A stretch of DNA of 61,950 nucleotides from Hyphomonas polymorpha PS728. Its GTDB lineage: Bacteria; Pseudomonadota; Alphaproteobacteria; Caulobacterales; Hyphomonadaceae. The position numbers and the translations under genes are program-made. This document shows, one piece after another, positions 58,557 to 61,950 of this stretch. The stretch is taken from NCBI RefSeq assembly GCF_000685315.1, contig NZ_ARYM01000022.1, forward strand, positions 1 to 61,950, read 5' to 3'. The notes beneath the pieces are model-generated. The model was not told the DNA's origin. It saw nothing but the letters and a program-made list of their open reading frames with translations, and did not search any database. How positions within the stretch are numbered: the stretch's first letter is position 1; every line of letters starts with the position of its first letter.

Positions 58557-59551
58557 CCGTGCCGCTCCCGGCGCGGCATGTAGAAATATAGCATCCACAG
58601 CAGGCCCGTTCCGGCTGCAATGGCATAGCGGACCAGATCTGAATTGATGAGTTGCCGCCCGAAGCCTTCCAGCAAGGCTGCAATGATCAGCATCACCACG
58701 CAGCCCATGGCGATGGTAGCTGCCTTCTGCCCGGCTGCGCGGGCTGAGGCGAGCCTTGTCTGCCCGCCGGGAAACGCGACCGCGCCGCCGATAACAAATC
58801 CGGCCGCGCCCGCCAGCACGATCGCAAAGATTTCTGTCACCCCGTGGATCATCAGCCAGCCGGTAAATTCATAGCCGAGCCCCTTGTCCCAGAACACGGC
58901 ATACATCGAGCCGATCATCACGCCGTTATAAACCAGCAGCCAGGCGGTCGGGATGCCAAAGGCAAAACCAAGGGCAAAGGCAAAGAGCGCAATCTGGGCA
59001 TTGTTGTTGAAGAGAAAACTGGAAAAAGCCGTCAACTGACCGTCGCCATGACCGTCCGTATAGATCGTGCTGCGCAGGTATTCCACCGTGGCGTCCGGAT
59101 TGCGCCCTTCCAGAAAGCTTGCCCCGTGAAACGTCCAGTACCAGTCCATATCCTGCAGGCAGAGGAAAAAAGCCAGGCCCCAGCCGCCGAAGAAGAATAA
59201 GGCTGACAGCAGCGTCGGCCACACCGCGCCGCGCACAGCCGCTGGCCAGTCCCTGCGCAGGAAGGTCATCATCCGCTCGCCAATGGTCGTGCGCGCGCCA
59301 TAAACGAAGAAATACGCCCGCGTGCACAGGCTCTCCAGATAGGCGATGACGTTCTGGTCCAGCGAGATCGAGCGCGCGACAGACAGCGAGGAAACCGCCT
59401 GCCTGTAAAGCCGGGGCAGCGCCAGCATGTCTTCATCGCTGAGGCGTTTGACGCCGCCATTTTCAGCCCGCGTCAGGATAACGTCCAGCTTCTGCCAGTC
59501 GCCCTGGCGCTCTTCGCGGAAACGGTAGGATTTCAGAAGATCGCCGCTCAC
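58553..59551 (-). CDS. Stage II sporulation protein M-like membrane protein
   Basis: This 332-residue protein has an N-terminal cytoplasmic region of about 100 residues and five or six membrane helices, with FSSFLFNNNAQIALFAFALG and GFAFGIPTAWLLVYNGVMIG as SpoIIM-like segments, then GWLMIHGVTEIFAIVLAGAA. SpoIIM/DUF95 proteins also occur in non-sporulating bacteria inside MoxR/DUF58 operons, where their function is unknown. It overlaps both neighbours by 4 nt. Here it is surely part of the same membrane-linked system rather than of sporulation. Confidence 0.88.
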   Translation of the reverse strand: MSGDLLKSYRFREERQGDWQKLDVILTRAENGGVKRLSDEDMLALPRLYRQAVSSLSVARSISLDQNVIAYLESLCTRAYFFVYGARTTIGERMMTFLRRDWPAAVRGAVWPTLLSALFFFGGWGLAFFLCLQDMDWYWTFHGASFLEGRNPDATVEYLRSTIYTDGHGDGQLTAFSSFLFNNNAQIALFAFALGFAFGIPTAWLLVYNGVMIGSMYAVFWDKGLGYEFTGWLMIHGVTEIFAIVLAGAAGFVIGGAVAFPGGQTRLASARAAGQKAATIAMGCVVMLIIAALLEGFGRQLINSDLVRYAIAAGTGLLWMLYFYMPRRERHG

Positions 59552-60861
59552 AGCATATCCCTCTGCTTGATCTGCAGGTAACGCGAAACGAGTTCCGCGC
59601 CGAAATGTTCGGGCCGGCTTTCGATGATCTGCACACCCATGCGCTGCAGCCGGCGGAAGACAAGATCGCGCTCCGAAAGCAGCGTATCGGCAATCACGGC
59701 GCGCGCCACGTCTTCCGGCTTCTCCGGCGCGGCATCAGCCATGGTGCTGAGGGCTTCATCTTCAAAGGTTGCGAACAGCACAAGATGCCGGTCCGTCAGC
59801 CGTTTTACATTCTCCAGCATCAACTCGGCAGAGATCGTGTCGACGAAGTCGGAAAAGATGATCACCAGGCTGCGCCGCTCCAGCCTTCCGGCAAGATTGG
59901 TTAGGGCGAGCGTGAAGTTGGCTTCCTCGTCCGAATAGTCCATTTCCGCCACGGTCGCCTGCGCCTTGGGAAAACTGCTGGTGCCGGTCAGGAAGCCGCT
60001 CGTCACGCCGGGTTTGGACGAGAAGCCATAAAACATCGTCCGGTCGCCCGAGCGCAGCGAGACATAGGCCAGCAGCAATCCCGCCGTCACCGCCCGGTCA
60101 ATCTTCGGCACCCCGCCCAGCGGCTCGCTCATCAGGCGGCCGGTATCGAAGGCAAAGACGATGTTGTGATTGCGCTCGGTCTTGAATTCCTTGGCCAGCA
60201 GATGGCGGTGGCGGGCCGAGTGCTTCCAGTCAATCGCGCGGCGATCCATCCCGGCGGTAAACTCGCGCAGGGCGTCAAACTCGCTGCCATCCCCGCGCTC
60301 AATCTGTGTCTTGATGCCGAACTCCGCATCGCGGGAGAACAGCCGGATCGCCTCGTCGCGCACCCAGCGCACATTCGGCGTCACCGGCACATCAATGCCG
60401 ATCTCCTGCACGCGCCGCTTCTGTACAAGGCCCAGCGGCCCGCGCCAGCGGCTCCACAGGCGCACGATCCGGGCCATGCCCCGCCGGCTGGGCGTCAGGT
60501 CAGCATCATAATGCCGCGTGCGCGCTTCCCACCCGCGCAGGCCCTGCGGCGCAGGCTGGGGAATGAACTCATTGGTTTCCAATTGTATCTCGAGGCGTGC
60601 GGGCAGCGGTCCTTTCGCAAAACGCAGGCGCAGGGGCAGGGGCGTTTCTTCGCCGACATAGAGTAGCGGCGGGATGTCCGCCTCGACCTCAAACGCGCGC
60701 AGCTGCGCCGCCAGCAGGCCGTCCATCAGCACAATGCCGCACACCCCCGCGATCCAGCCGGCCGAGAGAATCCACAAGCCTGGCGCAAACAGCGCAATCG
60801 CGATGAGCAAGGGCATGCCCATCAGCATAAGGAAGACCGCGCGGGGAGTGGGCGAGATCAC
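59548..60861 (-). CDS. DUF58 domain protein (VWA-like), MoxR partner
   Basis: This 437-residue protein starts with two membrane helices (about residues 8-55) and a beta-rich region, followed by the DUF58 domain with [20 protein letters not shown] and the VWA-like [37 protein letters not shown] follows. DUF58 proteins form a chaperone-like pair with MoxR ATPases in assembly of metal or membrane complexes. It overlaps moxR by 4 nt and the SpoIIM-like gene by 4 nt. The target is unknown. Confidence 0.92.
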   Translation of the reverse strand: MISPTPRAVFLMLMGMPLLIAIALFAPGLWILSAGWIAGVCGIVLMDGLLAAQLRAFEVEADIPPLLYVGEETPLPLRLRFAKGPLPARLEIQLETNEFIPQPAPQGLRGWEARTRHYDADLTPSRRGMARIVRLWSRWRGPLGLVQKRRVQEIGIDVPVTPNVRWVRDEAIRLFSRDAEFGIKTQIERGDGSEFDALREFTAGMDRRAIDWKHSARHRHLLAKEFKTERNHNIVFAFDTGRLMSEPLGGVPKIDRAVTAGLLLAYVSLRSGDRTMFYGFSSKPGVTSGFLTGTSSFPKAQATVAEMDYSDEEANFTLALTNLAGRLERRSLVIIFSDFVDTISAELMLENVKRLTDRHLVLFATFEDEALSTMADAAPEKPEDVARAVIADTLLSERDLVFRRLQRMGVQIIESRPEHFGAELVSRYLQIKQRDML

Positions 60862-61814
60862 CGGGGCGCTGCCGTCTGTTCAATAATGCCCGCCAGCGTC
60901 TCGTCGGTAGTGCGCCCCTCAATGTCTGCGGCAGGCGACAGGATAACCCGGTGGCGCAGCGCGGGCAGAGCCAGTGTTTTCACGTCATCGGGAATAACAA
61001 AGTCCCGCCCGTCGAGCGCCGCGCGGGCGCGCGCGCCCATCGCCAGGGCGGCAGCGGCGCGCGGGCTGGCGCCGGTTTCCAGGGCCGGGGTTTCCCGCGT
61101 CGTGCGTACGATATCCACGATATAGGCGATGATCTCGTCCTTGAGACGCACTTCGGATACGGCATTGACCGCCGCATCCAGCTCCGCCGCGCTCAGCACC
61201 GGCTGAACGTCAAACGCTGCGGGCGTCTTCATGCCCGTGCGCGTGCCATGCTGGGCCACGATGCGGATTTCTTCCTCACGGGTCGGATATTCCAGATTGT
61301 GCTTGAACAGGAAGCGGTCGAGCTGCGCCTCCGGCAGGGGGTAGGTGCCCTGCTGCTCGATGGGGTTCTGCGTGGCGATCACTGTGAAGCGCGGGTTCAG
61401 CGGATAGCTTTCCCCATCGATGGTCACCTTGCGTTCCTGCATTGCTTCCAGCAGCGCGGCCTGGGTTTTCGGCGGCGTCCGGTTGATCTCGTCGGCCAGC
61501 AGAATGTCCGTGAAGATCGGGCCTTTGGTCAGGCTGAACTGGTTGGTCTGGAAGTTGAAGAGGTTTGTACCCAGAACATCGCCCGGCATCAGGTCCGGCG
61601 TGAACTGGATGCGCCCGAACTGCAGCGAGATGGCGCGGGAGAAACACTGCGCCAGCAGCGTCTTGGCCGTGCCAGGCGGCCCTTCGAGAAGCACGTGCCC
61701 GGAGGAAAACAGCGCCACCAGAAGCAGGTCCACGCTCGCATCCTGGCCGATGATGGCCTTTCGCACTTCGGTGCGGATGCGGTCCGCCAGATTACGGATT
61801 TCAGCCACGCTCAT
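60858..61814 (-). CDS. moxR: MoxR-family AAA ATPase
   Basis: This 318-residue ATPase has the Walker A motif [12 protein letters not shown] (Lys51), Walker B in [20 protein letters not shown], and sensor 1 in [20 protein letters not shown]. The C-terminal lid contains [20 protein letters not shown]. MoxR ATPases act as chaperones with VWA/DUF58 proteins. It overlaps the upstream gene by 14 nt and DUF58 by 4 nt, so all five genes are coupled. Confidence 0.95.
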   Translation of the reverse strand: MSVAEIRNLADRIRTEVRKAIIGQDASVDLLLVALFSSGHVLLEGPPGTAKTLLAQCFSRAISLQFGRIQFTPDLMPGDVLGTNLFNFQTNQFSLTKGPIFTDILLADEINRTPPKTQAALLEAMQERKVTIDGESYPLNPRFTVIATQNPIEQQGTYPLPEAQLDRFLFKHNLEYPTREEEIRIVAQHGTRTGMKTPAAFDVQPVLSAAELDAAVNAVSEVRLKDEIIAYIVDIVRTTRETPALETGASPRAAAALAMGARARAALDGRDFVIPDDVKTLALPALRHRVILSPAADIEGRTTDETLAGIIEQTAAPR

Positions 61815-61950
61815 GCATTGTTCTCCTGATGATTGCCTTGCGCCACTGGTGCAGATCGCGCGCTTTCTGCGCGAGATCTTCCCGGTTGGCCGCTTGCCCG
61901 GTGAGGGCTTGTTCGAGTTCCGAGAAAGTTTTCCCGCCGCTGTCGGCGGG
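61801..61950 (-). CDS. C-terminal end of a MoxR-operon protein (partial)
   Basis: A frame open from the window edge ends at a TGA at 61801-61803 after 49 residues ([20 protein letters not shown], then [20 protein letters not shown]). It overlaps the moxR start by 14 nt. In related operons the gene before moxR encodes a DUF4350-type membrane protein, and the helical, polar tail fits such a cytoplasmic end. The identity is inferred from position only, as the domain itself is outside the window. Confidence 0.55.
   Translation of the reverse strand, partial: PADSGGKTFSELEQALTGQAANREDLAQKARDLHQWRKAIIRRTMHERG

Noticed and set aside
57612..61814. SpoIIM-like gene as a sign of sporulation
   Set aside because: No other sporulation gene is present and the family occurs in MoxR operons of non-sporulating bacteria.

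Overview
The window is high-GC DNA with tightly packed genes, many GTG and TTG starts and frequent 4-nt ATGA overlaps. The gene content points to an alphaproteobacterium: a DUF2842 protein, ctaA, the rplM-rpsI-argC arrangement, class I PHA synthase, a eukaryotic-type NADP isocitrate dehydrogenase, and a TTAA-N7-TTAA box of the kind bound by CtrA. Hyphomonadaceae/Caulobacterales is my best guess. It is inferred from gene content, not from any search. I see no tRNA, rRNA, CRISPR array, insertion sequence or phage gene.

Bases 1-12,400 are an accessory catabolic and regulatory region. A CaiB-type CoA-transferase end faces a minus-strand set (crotonase, acyl-CoA synthetase, acetyl-CoA hydrolase/transferase-like) that diverges from a PaaX-like regulator. 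A zinc alcohol dehydrogenase broken by one frameshift follows. Then come a two-component pair, an SDR, a TetR regulator with a double palindromic operator, a YciI-like protein, and an aldo/keto reductase divergent from an AraC regulator.

Bases 12,400-33,400 are mostly housekeeping: ctaA, rplM-rpsI-argC, phaC, an AlaC-like aminotransferase, hom, glpX, a group III truncated haemoglobin, a pnuC/NadR-kinase/GNAT nicotinamide-riboside operon, icd, trmJ, a crotonase divergent from two acyl-CoA dehydrogenases, an unknown gene plus GNAT pair behind a possible RNA switch, and KDPG aldolase.

Bases 33,400-47,200 hold the most striking system. A MOP flippase is divergent from a three-gene operon. The first gene is a 1,516-aa NRPS module: formyltransferase, a remnant condensation-like domain, an adenylation domain split by a luciferase-like monooxygenase, and a PCP. 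The second is a 2,076-aa PKS in the unusual order KS-AT-KR-DH-ACP-TE. The third is a membrane-anchored alpha/beta hydrolase. The by-eye adenylation code resembles glycine codes. No true condensation domain is present, so the PKS ketosynthase probably takes the aminoacyl-PCP directly. The expected product is a very small N-modified amino-acid polyketide.

Bases 47,200-57,600 carry an FMN-dependent alpha-hydroxy-acid dehydrogenase and an exopolysaccharide locus: outer-membrane beta-barrel, Wzc/ExoP-type co-polymerase kinase, GT4, Wzy-like polymerase, small membrane protein, GalE-like epimerase and GT2. No Wza gene and no priming transferase lie in the window. Bases 57,600-61,950 are a minus-strand MoxR-type operon (membrane protein end, MoxR, DUF58, SpoIIM-like, RDD).
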